Assembly: GCA_964543235.1 (NCBI GenBank)
Contig: CAZIXE010000006.1
Span: 22,056 to 86,055 of the forward strand
Direction: 5' to 3'
DNA: 64,000 nucleotides
From: JANMMJ01 sp964543235
GTDB lineage: Bacteria; Pseudomonadota; Alphaproteobacteria; Rhizobiales; Aestuariivirgaceae
The translations under genes and the position numbers were made by a program. The notes under the pieces were generated by a model that saw only the letters and a program-made list of their open reading frames with translations, had not been told where the DNA came from and did not search any database. This document shows positions 31,858 through 40,691 of the stretch, one piece after another; the stretch's first letter is position 1, and the number at the start of each line of letters is the position of its first letter.

Positions 31858-32606
31858 TGGCGACGACCGGGGGCATAGAAATGAACGCGGCAGTTCCTGC
31901 GCCACGCCATGTCGCGATCATCATGGATGGCAATGGCCGGTGGGCCGCGTCGCGGGGACTGCCGCGCACCGCAGGGCACAAGGCCGGTGTCGACGCGCTG
32001 CGGCGGGCCGTTCGTGCCGCCGCTGACCTCGGTATTGAGTATCTCACGATCTACAGCTTCAGTTCCGAGAACTGGACGCGGCCGGTCGGCGAGGTTACCT
32101 ATCTGTTCGATCTGTTGCGCCGGTTCATTCGCCAGGATGTGGCGGAGCTGCATGCCGCGGGCGTCCGCATCAAGATCATCGGCGAGCGCGATCGACTCGA
32201 TCCGGACCTCGTGTCGCTACTGACGGAGACCGAAAAGCTCACGGCCGAAAACACGCAACTCACACTGATCGTGGCTTTCAACTATGGCAGCCGCCAGGAG
32301 ATCATCAGAGCCGCGCGCAGTCTCGTCGAATCGGCGCGGCGCGGGGAACTCGACCCCGATGAGGTCACTCCGGAGCTTTTCGCCTCGCGGCTCTACACTA
32401 CCGATGTTCCCGATCCCGATCTGCTCATCCGCACCAGTGGCGAGCACCGGCTGTCCAACTATCTGCTGTGGCAGAGCGCCTATACCGAGTTCGTGTTTGT
32501 CGACGAACTGTGGCCGGACTTCACCAAGGACGTCCTGCAGCGCGCCATAGCGATCTATCAAAAACGCGACCGCCGGTTTGGCGGACTCAAGGTCCAGAGC
32601 GCTTGA
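31857..32606 (+). CDS. uppS: Undecaprenyl diphosphate synthase (cis-prenyltransferase)
   Basis: A 249-residue cis-prenyltransferase making the C55 lipid carrier precursor for peptidoglycan and surface glycans. The catalytic motif IIMDGNGRWA (Asp near residue 22), TIYSFSSENWTRP and the C-terminal LLIRTSGEHRLSNYLLWQ are all intact. The start at 31857 overlaps the frr stop by one base; an ATG at 31881 is an alternative that would remove eight N-terminal residues. Its stop overlaps the cdsA start. Its product feeds the polyprenyl-phosphate-dependent glycosyltransferases encoded at 13-22 kb. Confidence 0.97.
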   Translation: MATTGGIEMNAAVPAPRHVAIIMDGNGRWAASRGLPRTAGHKAGVDALRRAVRAAADLGIEYLTIYSFSSENWTRPVGEVTYLFDLLRRFIRQDVAELHAAGVRIKIIGERDRLDPDLVSLLTETEKLTAENTQLTLIVAFNYGSRQEIIRAARSLVESARRGELDPDEVTPELFASRLYTTDVPDPDLLIRTSGEHRLSNYLLWQSAYTEFVFVDELWPDFTKDVLQRAIAIYQKRDRRFGGLKVQSA

Positions 32607-33451
32607 GCGGGGCTGCCGGCCGCGGCCCATCAAAATGGAGCGATCTGGGGGTTCGCAGCTTATCGGCCGTGGTTCTGATACCGGCAGTCCTGCTTGACGT
32701 GTGGCTGGGCGGCGTGTGGTTCAGGCTGCTGGTGGGGCTGATCGCCGTGTTGATGGCCTATGAATGGACGGCATTGGCACATGACGGCAGTTCGGCGCAA
32801 TTTGCCCTGCATGCAGCAGCCGCGCTTTCGGGGGCGTTCCTTCCCGGTGAGGCCGGACCGGCGGCGTCACTGATAGCCGTTGTGGCGCTTGCCACAGTAT
32901 CGGTCGTTCTGGTCCAGTTTCAGTTGCATGAACGCAATGCCTGGACATCACTTGGCGTGTTCTATGTCGGGTTGTCGGCTGCGGCGCTGGTACAGCTCGG
33001 TGCGGATCATGAGTTCGGTTTTCATGCCATCATCTGGATACTCGTAATCGTTTGGGCCGCTGACTCTGCGGCCTATTTCAGCGGGCGGACGATAGGAGGA
33101 CCCAAACTTGCCCCGGTGATATCGCCCAACAAGACCTGGGCGGGTTTCCTGGGTGCAATGGCGGGTGCTGCGCTGGCGGCGTCGATCTACTCGGCTGTCG
33201 CCGACATCGGGTCGCCGGGGTGGCTGGCGCTGGTTGGCGCCGCACTGGCTGTTTTCGAACAGGGGGGAGACCTGTTCAAGTCGGCTTTCAAGAGGCACTA
33301 CGGCGTCAAAGACACGGGCCATCTCATTCCCGGCCACGGAGGGGTAATCGACCGCGTCGACGGGCTGGTCGCCGTGTCGATGGTGGCGGCCCTGATTGGC
33401 CTTGCCCGGGCTGGCGCCGATGCAACAGGCCGGGGATTACTGATCTGGTAA
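32603..33451 (+). CDS. cdsA: Phosphatidate cytidylyltransferase
   Basis: A 282-residue polytopic inner-membrane enzyme that makes CDP-diacylglycerol, the branch point of phospholipid synthesis. The C-terminal signature is clear: SAFKRHYGVKDTGHLIPGHGGVIDRVDG with Ser, Lys and the Asp pair in place. I start it at a TTG (32603) that overlaps the uppS TGA as TTGA; translation then gives MSGAAGRGPSKWSDLGVRS, matching the usual WSDLG-type N-terminus. Upstream in-frame starts would run deep into uppS. In most alphaproteobacteria dxr follows here; in this window it does not. Confidence 0.95.
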   Translation: MSGAAGRGPSKWSDLGVRSLSAVVLIPAVLLDVWLGGVWFRLLVGLIAVLMAYEWTALAHDGSSAQFALHAAAALSGAFLPGEAGPAASLIAVVALATVSVVLVQFQLHERNAWTSLGVFYVGLSAAALVQLGADHEFGFHAIIWILVIVWAADSAAYFSGRTIGGPKLAPVISPNKTWAGFLGAMAGAALAASIYSAVADIGSPGWLALVGAALAVFEQGGDLFKSAFKRHYGVKDTGHLIPGHGGVIDRVDGLVAVSMVAALIGLARAGADATGRGLLIW

Positions 33452-33617
33452 CCATAATCTGCCGAATTAATGTCGTAATCACTCAGTTCTGTGGTTAATG
33501 GATCGTCAACAGAAAAGGTCAAATGGCATGCATGGATGGCCGCTCCAGGGCCCGGAGACGTCCGGGCGGTTGGGCAACTGCCAACCTTCGTTCGCCGACC
33601 ATTCGGAAGCACTCTAA

Positions 33618-34766
33618 ATGGACGTCCTCTCGCTGATTCATTTGCCGGTCCTTACACTGCTGGGCTATGCCGTGCCATTCCTGCTGGCGCTGACCATCAT
33701 CGTGTTCGTACACGAATACGGTCACTTCAAGGTCGCCCGGCTGTGCGGTGTCAAGATCGACACGTTCTCGATCGGTTTCGGCAAGGAACTCACCGGATTT
33801 ACGGATCGCCACGGGACGCGCTGGAAGATCGGCTGGATGCCGCTCGGCGGCTATGTCAAATTCGCCGGCGATGCCAATGCCGCGAGCCTGCCCGACCGGA
33901 ACGCCGGCAACGCCCCGATGACCTTCGAGGAATTCCATGGCAAGCCCGTCTGGCAGCGGGCGCTGGTCGTCGCGGCCGGACCAATCGCCAATTTTGTACT
34001 GGCGATTGTGATTTACACGATTGCGTTCATGTTCGTCGGGCTGCCTGCAAACGAGCCCCGGGTGCATGAGGTGCTGGCCGACAGCGCCGCCGCTGAGGCA
34101 GGGCTTCAGCCCGGCGATCTCATCAAATCGATCAACGGCAGCCAAGTGACCAGCTTCCTGGATATACAAGAGATTGTCAGGACGCGGGCCGGGGATACCA
34201 TCACCATCGTGTTTGACCGAGGTGGCCGAGAAATGACCGTGCAGGCTGTTCCCCGGGCCAAGGAAGAGGTCGACCAGTTCAACAATCCGGTGCGCTACGG
34301 CCTGCTGGGGATCAGGCAGGATCCGAACGGCCAGCTGGTGATCGAGAAGAAGCCGTTCGGCGAAGCGCTGGTGAAGGGTGCGAAGCAGACATGGTCGATC
34401 ATCGACACGACTTTGCGCTACATCGGCAAGATGTTCAGCGGGCGGGAGAGCACCGACCAGCTGGGCGGCGTGGTGTCGATCGCGAAGGCAGCGGGCGACG
34501 CTGCGTCACTCGGGATCATGAGCTTCCTGATGATCGTCGGTTTCCTGTCGGTCAGTATCGGATTAATTAACCTGTTTCCTATTCCAATGCTGGATGGTGG
34601 ACATCTGGTCTATTACGCGATCGAAGCGGCGCGTGGGAAACCGCTCGGGCCCGATGCACAGGAGTGGGGATTCAGAATCGGATTCGCGCTGGTGCTGGGG
34701 CTGATGCTGTTGGGAACCTGGAACGATGTCGTGCGGTGGTTCATCAAGCCTTGGATGACTGGCTAG
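33618..34766 (+). CDS. rseP: Site-2 zinc protease RseP (MmpA-like)
   Basis: A 382-residue intramembrane metalloprotease. The zinc site is HEYGH at residues 32-36 in the first membrane helix, and the third ligand is in NLFPIPMLDGGH near residue 330. One PDZ domain (about residues 135-210, GLQPGDLIKSINGSQV) lies between the membrane segments in the periplasm. It cleaves membrane-bound regulators after site-1 cleavage; in Caulobacter the relative MmpA degrades PodJ. A 166-base gap separates it from cdsA, and bamA follows 118 bases later. Confidence 0.95.
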   Translation: MDVLSLIHLPVLTLLGYAVPFLLALTIIVFVHEYGHFKVARLCGVKIDTFSIGFGKELTGFTDRHGTRWKIGWMPLGGYVKFAGDANAASLPDRNAGNAPMTFEEFHGKPVWQRALVVAAGPIANFVLAIVIYTIAFMFVGLPANEPRVHEVLADSAAAEAGLQPGDLIKSINGSQVTSFLDIQEIVRTRAGDTITIVFDRGGREMTVQAVPRAKEEVDQFNNPVRYGLLGIRQDPNGQLVIEKKPFGEALVKGAKQTWSIIDTTLRYIGKMFSGRESTDQLGGVVSIAKAAGDAASLGIMSFLMIVGFLSVSIGLINLFPIPMLDGGHLVYYAIEAARGKPLGPDAQEWGFRIGFALVLGLMLLGTWNDVVRWFIKPWMTG

Positions 34767-34884
34767 TTCATTGAAAAGACTGGACCAATCACCGGTTTGC
34801 ATTCGCCGCAAAACATCGTAAAAGGGCGTTAGTTCAGGGTCTCCGGCGACGCGGGGCGGCGTGGGTCGGGGAGTAGAGGGGTTG

Positions 34885-37224
34885 ATGCTTAAGCGGTTTG
34901 TCATTGTCTGGTTCTGGGCGCTGGCGTTTACAGCTGCAGGACCAACTCTCCCGGCCATTACGGTTGCCGCCCAGGCCCAGACGATCGGCCAAATCGTGGT
35001 CGAGGGCACGCAGAGGGTCGAGACAGAGACGGTGCTCTCCTATCTGCAGGTGACGCGCGGCGACGCCTTCGATGCCGAGCGGATCGACGAATCGGTCAAG
35101 GCGCTGTTCCAGACGGGCCTCTTCTCGGACGTGCAGGTGTTTCGGCGCGGCTCGACCCTGGTCGTCCAGGTGGTCGAGAATCCGATGATCAACAGTGTGC
35201 GCTTCTCCGGCAACGATGAAATCGACACCGAGGATCTCGAGAAGGAGATCGAGTTGCGGGAGCGCATGGTCTATACGCCGGCACGCGTCCAGAACGACAT
35301 CCAGCGTATCCAGGCCGTCTATCGGCGGGCCGGGTTCCAAACCGTAGCCGTCGTTCCAAAAACCGTGCAACTGCCGCAGAATCGCATAGATCTCACCTAC
35401 GAGATCACCGAAGGTGTCGAAACGCGGATCGGTGAGATCAATTTCGTCGGCAACGAGGCGTTCAGCGACGGCGACTTGCGGTCGGTTATTGCCACGGCCC
35501 GCTATGCGTGGTGGAAGTTCTTCTCCAAGAACGACAAGTATGATCCCGACCGCATCGAGTACGACAAGGTCTTGCTTACACGGCACTATCTCAAGAACGG
35601 TTTCGCCGACTTCAAGGTGATATCGGTCGACGCCCAGCTGCAGCCGGACGGAATCAACTACGTCCTCACCTTCACCGTGGAAGAAGGGCCGCTTTACCGC
35701 CTCGGCGACGTCTCGGTCAATCGCGGCCAGGCGCCGATCAACGAGCGCGATCTGCAGCGCGCCGTCATCACCAATCCGGGCGATGACTTCGATGGCAGCA
35801 AAATCGACAAGACAGTTGAGAACATCACCATCGAAGCTGGCAAGGCCGGTTATGCCTTTGCGCGGGTCACACCCGACATGCAGCGCGATCCGGCCAACCG
35901 CATTCTCAATATCGTCTACAATATCGAGGAAGGACCGCGCACCTACGTGGAGCGGATCGACATTGTCGGCAACACGCGAACCCGGGACGAGGTCATCCGG
36001 CGGGAACTCCGGATCTTCGAAGGCGATGCCTATAATCGCGTGCTGATCGACCGCGCGCGGCGACGCCTCACAGCGCTGGATTTCTTCGAGAAGATCGATT
36101 TCCGCGAAGAGCAGGGCAGTGCCCCAGACAAGGTGGCGCTGGTGGTCGAAGTGGTGGAAAAGTCCACCGGATCAATCAATTTCTCGATCGGTTACTCGAC
36201 GGCGGAAGCGGTGGTCGGCGGCATCAGCATCTCCGAGCGCAATCTCATGGGGCGCGGTCAGAATGTACGGCTTGCCACGCAGCTGTCATTCAAACGCCAG
36301 CAGATCGATTTCAGCTTTACCGAGCCCTATTTCCTCGGCATGCCGATTTCGGCCGGATTCGATGCCTTCGCCACGCGTTCGGACAACCAGGATTACTCGT
36401 CCTACACCGTCGAACAGATCGGCGGCGCCTTGCGCACGGGTTTCCGCCTGGATGAATGGCAGAGCCTGAACTTCAAGTATTCGTTCTCGCGGCGGGACAT
36501 CTTTGACGTCGATGACGACGCCTCGCTGGCAATCCGCGATTCAGAAGGCGTTACCTACAAGTCGATGGTGAGTACTACCTATACCTATGACGACCTCGAC
36601 AACCCGCTCAAACCTACGAAGGGATTCCGGGCACAACTCACCGGCGATCTCGCCGGGCTCGGCGGCGATGTCTATTATGCCAGCGCGGAGGCGTCGGCAT
36701 GGTGGTTCCAGCCGCTCGTTTCTGACGGCATCGTCCTGAAACTCGAAGGGAATGTCGGCCATATGGAGGGCTGGAACGGCAAGGACGTGCCGATTCAGGA
36801 CCGGTTCTTCAAAGGCGGGGATTCATTCCGCGGCTTCGCCAGGTCGGGCGTCGGGCCGCGCATGCTCAACGGTGCGAGCGGCAACATCGACGCCATTGGC
36901 GGACAGACCTATGCTCTGGGCACGGTGGAAGTGACTTTCCCGGTTGGCCTGCCTGAAGAATTCGGCATCGAGGGTGCGGTATTCTCGGATTTCGGCACGG
37001 TGTTCAACGCGCCGGAAGACACTATCCTGGCCGGAGCGCCGGGGTGTCCCGGGGTCAACAATTGCGACGTGTTTGACACTGCGACTTTCCGGGCGTCGAT
37101 CGGTGCCGGGTTGATCTGGCAGTCGCCGTTCGGGCCGCTGCGCTTCGACGTCGCCTATCCGATCCTCAAGGCGGACTATGACGACAAGGAGTGGTTCCGG
37201 TTCTCGATCGGCACACGGTTCTAG
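34885..37224 (+). CDS. bamA: Outer membrane assembly factor BamA
   Basis: A 779-residue Omp85 protein that inserts beta-barrel proteins into the outer membrane. It has a signal peptide (LKRFVIVWFWALAFTAAG, cleavage near AQAQ), five POTRA domains from about residue 35 to 420, and a C-terminal 16-strand barrel ending FSIGTRF with the usual terminal Phe. The barrel carries the lid-lock motif as FRGFARSGVGPRM. The start is at the ATG 34885, preceded by AGAGGGG; the longer frame from 34861 is less likely. Its stop lies only four bases before fabZ: lpxD, normally between them, is absent. Confidence 0.97.
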   Translation: MLKRFVIVWFWALAFTAAGPTLPAITVAAQAQTIGQIVVEGTQRVETETVLSYLQVTRGDAFDAERIDESVKALFQTGLFSDVQVFRRGSTLVVQVVENPMINSVRFSGNDEIDTEDLEKEIELRERMVYTPARVQNDIQRIQAVYRRAGFQTVAVVPKTVQLPQNRIDLTYEITEGVETRIGEINFVGNEAFSDGDLRSVIATARYAWWKFFSKNDKYDPDRIEYDKVLLTRHYLKNGFADFKVISVDAQLQPDGINYVLTFTVEEGPLYRLGDVSVNRGQAPINERDLQRAVITNPGDDFDGSKIDKTVENITIEAGKAGYAFARVTPDMQRDPANRILNIVYNIEEGPRTYVERIDIVGNTRTRDEVIRRELRIFEGDAYNRVLIDRARRRLTALDFFEKIDFREEQGSAPDKVALVVEVVEKSTGSINFSIGYSTAEAVVGGISISERNLMGRGQNVRLATQLSFKRQQIDFSFTEPYFLGMPISAGFDAFATRSDNQDYSSYTVEQIGGALRTGFRLDEWQSLNFKYSFSRRDIFDVDDDASLAIRDSEGVTYKSMVSTTYTYDDLDNPLKPTKGFRAQLTGDLAGLGGDVYYASAEASAWWFQPLVSDGIVLKLEGNVGHMEGWNGKDVPIQDRFFKGGDSFRGFARSGVGPRMLNGASGNIDAIGGQTYALGTVEVTFPVGLPEEFGIEGAVFSDFGTVFNAPEDTILAGAPGCPGVNNCDVFDTATFRASIGAGLIWQSPFGPLRFDVAYPILKADYDDKEWFRFSIGTRF

Positions 37225-37228
37225 GGTC

Positions 37229-37699
37229 ATGCCGGAGGACGCGAAAGCGCTGGCGGGCGCCGACATCGGGCGGATCATGCAGTTGCTGCCGCACCGCTAC
37301 CCGTTCCTGCTGATTGACCGGCTGGCCGATCTCAATGGCGATCAGTCAGGCACGGGCATCAAGAACGTCACGATCAATGAACCGTTTTTCCAGGGGCATT
37401 TCCCGGGGGCGCCGGTATTTCCCGGCGTGTTGCTTGTTGAAGGCATGGCGCAAACCGCGGGCGCCGTGGTGCTGGCAACGCTGGGTCCGGAAGATGAAGG
37501 CAAGCTCGTATTCTTCATGTCGATCGACAAGTGCCGGTTCCGCAAGCCGGTCGTGCCCGGCGATACCGTTCAGTTCAAGGTCCAGCTGCAGCACAAGCGG
37601 CCGCCCGTCTGGAAGTACTGGGCCGAAGCGCATGTCGATGGCAAGAAGGTCGCGGAAGCCGAAATTGGCGCCATGCTGATGGACCGCCGCGGCGCCTGA
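37229..37699 (+). CDS. fabZ: (3R)-hydroxyacyl-ACP dehydratase FabZ
   Basis: A 156-residue hot-dog-fold dehydratase of type II fatty acid synthesis. The signature is LPHRYPFLLID, then NEPFFQGHFPGAPVFPGVLLVEGMAQ, containing the catalytic His and the Glu on the following helix. The ATG at 37229 is chosen because it follows the bamA stop by four bases. In most alphaproteobacteria fabZ lies inside lpxD-fabZ-lpxA-lpxI-lpxB; here none of those four genes is present and the next gene is a convergent citrate synthase. Confidence 0.97.
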   Translation: MPEDAKALAGADIGRIMQLLPHRYPFLLIDRLADLNGDQSGTGIKNVTINEPFFQGHFPGAPVFPGVLLVEGMAQTAGAVVLATLGPEDEGKLVFFMSIDKCRFRKPVVPGDTVQFKVQLQHKRPPVWKYWAEAHVDGKKVAEAEIGAMLMDRRGA

Positions 37700-37708
37700 G
37701 CTTTCCGG

Positions 37709-39010
37709 CTACTTGCCGCGTTTGCTCATCAGCACATAGTCACGTTTCGGGGCGCCCGAATAAAGCTGGCGCGGGCGGCCGATCTTCTGGCTGGGATCCT
37801 CAATCATCTCCTTCCACTGCGATATCCACCCGACCGTGCGGGCGAGCGCGAAGAGCACCGTAAACATCGATGTCGGGAAGCCGAGGGCCCGCAGAATGAT
37901 GCCGGAGTAGAAGTCGACATTGGGATAGAGCTTGCGCTCAATGAAGTACGGGTCGGCGAGTGCCGCCCTTTCCAACTCGCGGGAAACGTCCAGGAGGGGA
38001 TCATCCTTGATTCCGAGTTCCGCCAGAACCTCATGCGCCGTCTTCTGCATGATCTTGGCACGCGGATCATAGTTCTTGTAGACGCGGTGTCCGAAGCCCA
38101 TCAGCCGAACATTGGAGGTCTTGTCCTTGACCTTGGCAATGAAGGCGGGAACCTTGGCCGGGTCGCCGATGTCACTCAGCATCTGAAGCGCTGCCTCATT
38201 GGCGCCACCATGGGCCGGACCCCAGAGACAGGCAATGCCGGCAGCTATGCAGGCAAAAGGATTGGCGCCGGACGATCCGGCGAGACGTACCGTTGACGTC
38301 GAAGCGTTCTGCTCGTGATCGGCGTGCAGGATGAATATGCGATCCATAGCCCGGGCGAGCACCGGATTGACCTGATACTCCTCGCACGGGACGGCGAAAC
38401 ACATGCGCAGGAAGTTGGCCGCGTAGGAGAGATCATTCTTGGGATAAATGAACGGCTGGCCGATGTGATACTTGTATGCCATGGCGGCAATCGTCGGCAG
38501 CTTGGCAATCATGCGACGGGAGGCGATCTCGCGCTGCCGCGGATCATTGATGTCGGTCGAGTCGTGATAAAAGGCCGACATGGCGCCAACAACGCCGACC
38601 ATCACGGCCATGGGATGCGCGTCGCGCCGGAATCCGGAGTAGAAGCGGCTCATCTGCTCATGAATCATCGTGTGCGTGGTGATGGCGTTCTCGAACTCCT
38701 TGCGCTGCGCCATAGTCGGGAGTTCACCGTAGTACAGAAGATAACAGGTCTCGATGAAGTCGCCGTACTCAGCAAGCTGCTCGATGGGATAGCCACGATA
38801 CAGCAGGATGCCTTCGTCGCCATCGATGTAGGTGATTTTTGAATCGCAGGAGGCTGTCGACGTAAAGCCGGGATCGTAGGTGAAAATGCCGGTCTGCGCA
38901 TAGAGTTTGCCGATATCGATGACGTCCGGACCGATGGTTCCACGCTTCACCGGCAGCGCAATGGTATTGCCTCTGACCGTCAGCGTCGCGCTTGTGTCTG
39001 CTTCAGTCAT
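37709..39010 (-). CDS. gltA: Citrate synthase (type II)
   Basis: A 433-residue citrate synthase condensing acetyl-CoA and oxaloacetate. Catalytic segments are present: LHADHEQNASTSTVR, WGPAHGGANEAAL and NVDFYSGI, holding the two His and the Asp of the active site. The length and the N-terminal domain (about residues 1-60, including GKLYAQTGIFTYDPGF) are those of the hexameric type II enzymes of Gram-negative bacteria. It is convergent with fabZ with nine bases between stops. gltX lies upstream on the same strand with a 57-base gap, so both may share a transcript. Confidence 0.97.
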   Translation of the reverse strand: MTEADTSATLTVRGNTIALPVKRGTIGPDVIDIGKLYAQTGIFTYDPGFTSTASCDSKITYIDGDEGILLYRGYPIEQLAEYGDFIETCYLLYYGELPTMAQRKEFENAITTHTMIHEQMSRFYSGFRRDAHPMAVMVGVVGAMSAFYHDSTDINDPRQREIASRRMIAKLPTIAAMAYKYHIGQPFIYPKNDLSYAANFLRMCFAVPCEEYQVNPVLARAMDRIFILHADHEQNASTSTVRLAGSSGANPFACIAAGIACLWGPAHGGANEAALQMLSDIGDPAKVPAFIAKVKDKTSNVRLMGFGHRVYKNYDPRAKIMQKTAHEVLAELGIKDDPLLDVSRELERAALADPYFIERKLYPNVDFYSGIILRALGFPTSMFTVLFALARTVGWISQWKEMIEDPSQKIGRPRQLYSGAPKRDYVLMSKRGK

Positions 39011-39067
39011 GCGGGTCTCCTCACATTTTCACCGGTGATTATTGCACCGCAGCATTTATAGGTCAAA

Positions 39068-40489
39068 TTAGCTGACCTGATCCCTTATACGACTTAGGGC
39101 GTCCTCGCGGCCCAATGCGTCAAGGACGTCGAAAATGCCGGGGGAGACCGTACTGCCCGTGAGAGCAGCACGGAGAGGTTGAGCCAGTTTCCCGAGCTTC
39201 AGACCACCGGCCTCGGCATAGGCCTTGACCGCTTCCTCAATACCACCAGCGTCCCAGGAGGGAACTGCCTGGAGCACCGGGAGCAGGTTCGCAAGGGTCT
39301 CGCGGCCACCATCCAGAATAATCTGGCGGGCCTTTGCATCAAGCGAGATCGGCCGTCTGGCAAACAGGAATGCAGCGCCGTTCTTCAGTTCAACCAAGGT
39401 CCTGGAGCGCTCCTTGAGGCCCGGCATGGCGCGCAGCAGCCTGTTCTTCATGGAGGCATCGATCTGCGCCAGCAATTCATTGCCGCCTTCTGCATGCGGA
39501 AGGAAGGCAAGGAAGCGGTCAAGCAGCGCCCGGTCATCGGTGTGCCGGATGTAATGGCCGTTGAGGTTTTCCAGTTTGGCAAAGTCAAAGCGTGCAGGTG
39601 ACTTGCCAATCGATCCCAGGTCAAACCACTCTATCAACTGTCCGGTTGAGAAGATTTCGTCGTCACCATGGCTCCAGCCGAGGCGGGCGAGGTAGTTGCG
39701 CATGGCCTCGGGGAGATAGCCCATGGACCGATAGGCCTCTACGCCCAGGGCACCATGGCGTTTCGACAGTTTTGCACCATCAGGGCCGTGGATGAGCGGA
39801 ATGTGGGCCATCACCGGCACACGCCAGCCCATGGCACGGTAGATCTGGATCTGGCGAGCGGCATTGGTCAGATGATCAACACCGCGAATTATGTGGGTGA
39901 TGCCCATGTCATGGTCGTCTACGACGACGGAAAGATTGTAGGTCGGATTGCCATCGGAGCGCAGGATGATGAGATCATCGAGGTCCTTGTTGGGGATGAC
40001 CACGCGGCCCTGGACCTCATCGTCGACAATGGTTTCGCCTTCCTGAGGCGCCTTGAAGCGGACGACCGGCCTGACATCGATCGGGGCTGTCGCAGGATCA
40101 CGATCGCGCCAGGTTCCGTCATAGCGGATGGGACGCTTCTCAGCCTCGGCCCTGGCGCGCATCTGCTCGAGTTCCTGGGGCGTACAGTAACAACGGTAGG
40201 CCTTGCCCTGCGCCAGCAGCTGCTCAGCTACTTCCCGGTGACGCGCCGCCCGGCCATACTGCGAGATTGCTTCACCGGCCCAATCGAGTCCCAGCCAGGT
40301 GAGGCCTTCCAGGATAGCGTCGATCGCGGCTGCCGTGGAGCGCTCGCGATCGGTGTCCTCGATGCGCAGCAGCATCTTGCCGCCATGATGGCGCGCGAAA
40401 GCCCAGTTGAAAAGCGCGGTACGCGCACCGCCGATATGAAGGAATCCGGTCGGGGACGGGGCGAAACGCGTGATGACTGGCGAAGACAT
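39068..40489 (-). CDS. gltX: Glutamyl-tRNA synthetase
   Basis: A 473-residue class I synthetase. The HIGH-type motif is HIGG (residues 18-21, in APSPTGFLHIGGARTALFN) and the KMSKS-type motif is AKLSKRHG. The zinc-like region reads CYCTPQELEQMRARA. I place the start at ATG 40489 (MSSPVITRFAPSPTG), because family members begin a few residues before the ITRFAPSPTG strand; an upstream in-frame ATG at 40555 would add 22 unlikely residues. Many alphaproteobacteria have two GltX paralogs and this could also charge tRNA-Gln for amidation. Confidence 0.96.
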   Translation of the reverse strand: MSSPVITRFAPSPTGFLHIGGARTALFNWAFARHHGGKMLLRIEDTDRERSTAAAIDAILEGLTWLGLDWAGEAISQYGRAARHREVAEQLLAQGKAYRCYCTPQELEQMRARAEAEKRPIRYDGTWRDRDPATAPIDVRPVVRFKAPQEGETIVDDEVQGRVVIPNKDLDDLIILRSDGNPTYNLSVVVDDHDMGITHIIRGVDHLTNAARQIQIYRAMGWRVPVMAHIPLIHGPDGAKLSKRHGALGVEAYRSMGYLPEAMRNYLARLGWSHGDDEIFSTGQLIEWFDLGSIGKSPARFDFAKLENLNGHYIRHTDDRALLDRFLAFLPHAEGGNELLAQIDASMKNRLLRAMPGLKERSRTLVELKNGAAFLFARRPISLDAKARQIILDGGRETLANLLPVLQAVPSWDAGGIEEAVKAYAEAGGLKLGKLAQPLRAALTGSTVSPGIFDVLDALGREDALSRIRDQVS

Positions 40490-40691
40490 GGTCGCCGTTC
40501 TCCGTGGCAAGAACTCGAAGGATAGGGAGCTATCGGTTTGGTGCGCGCATAGCATATCACCCCGGTGCCGGTAAGTGCCCAGGGCATAAGATGGCCGGTG
40601 ACTTGGCAGCGTAAGTCGGACAATATGACTGCACTTGGCGCCGTGGGCGGAGGCGCATGTTCGCCACGGTACAGTGCGGCAGGAGACGAGA

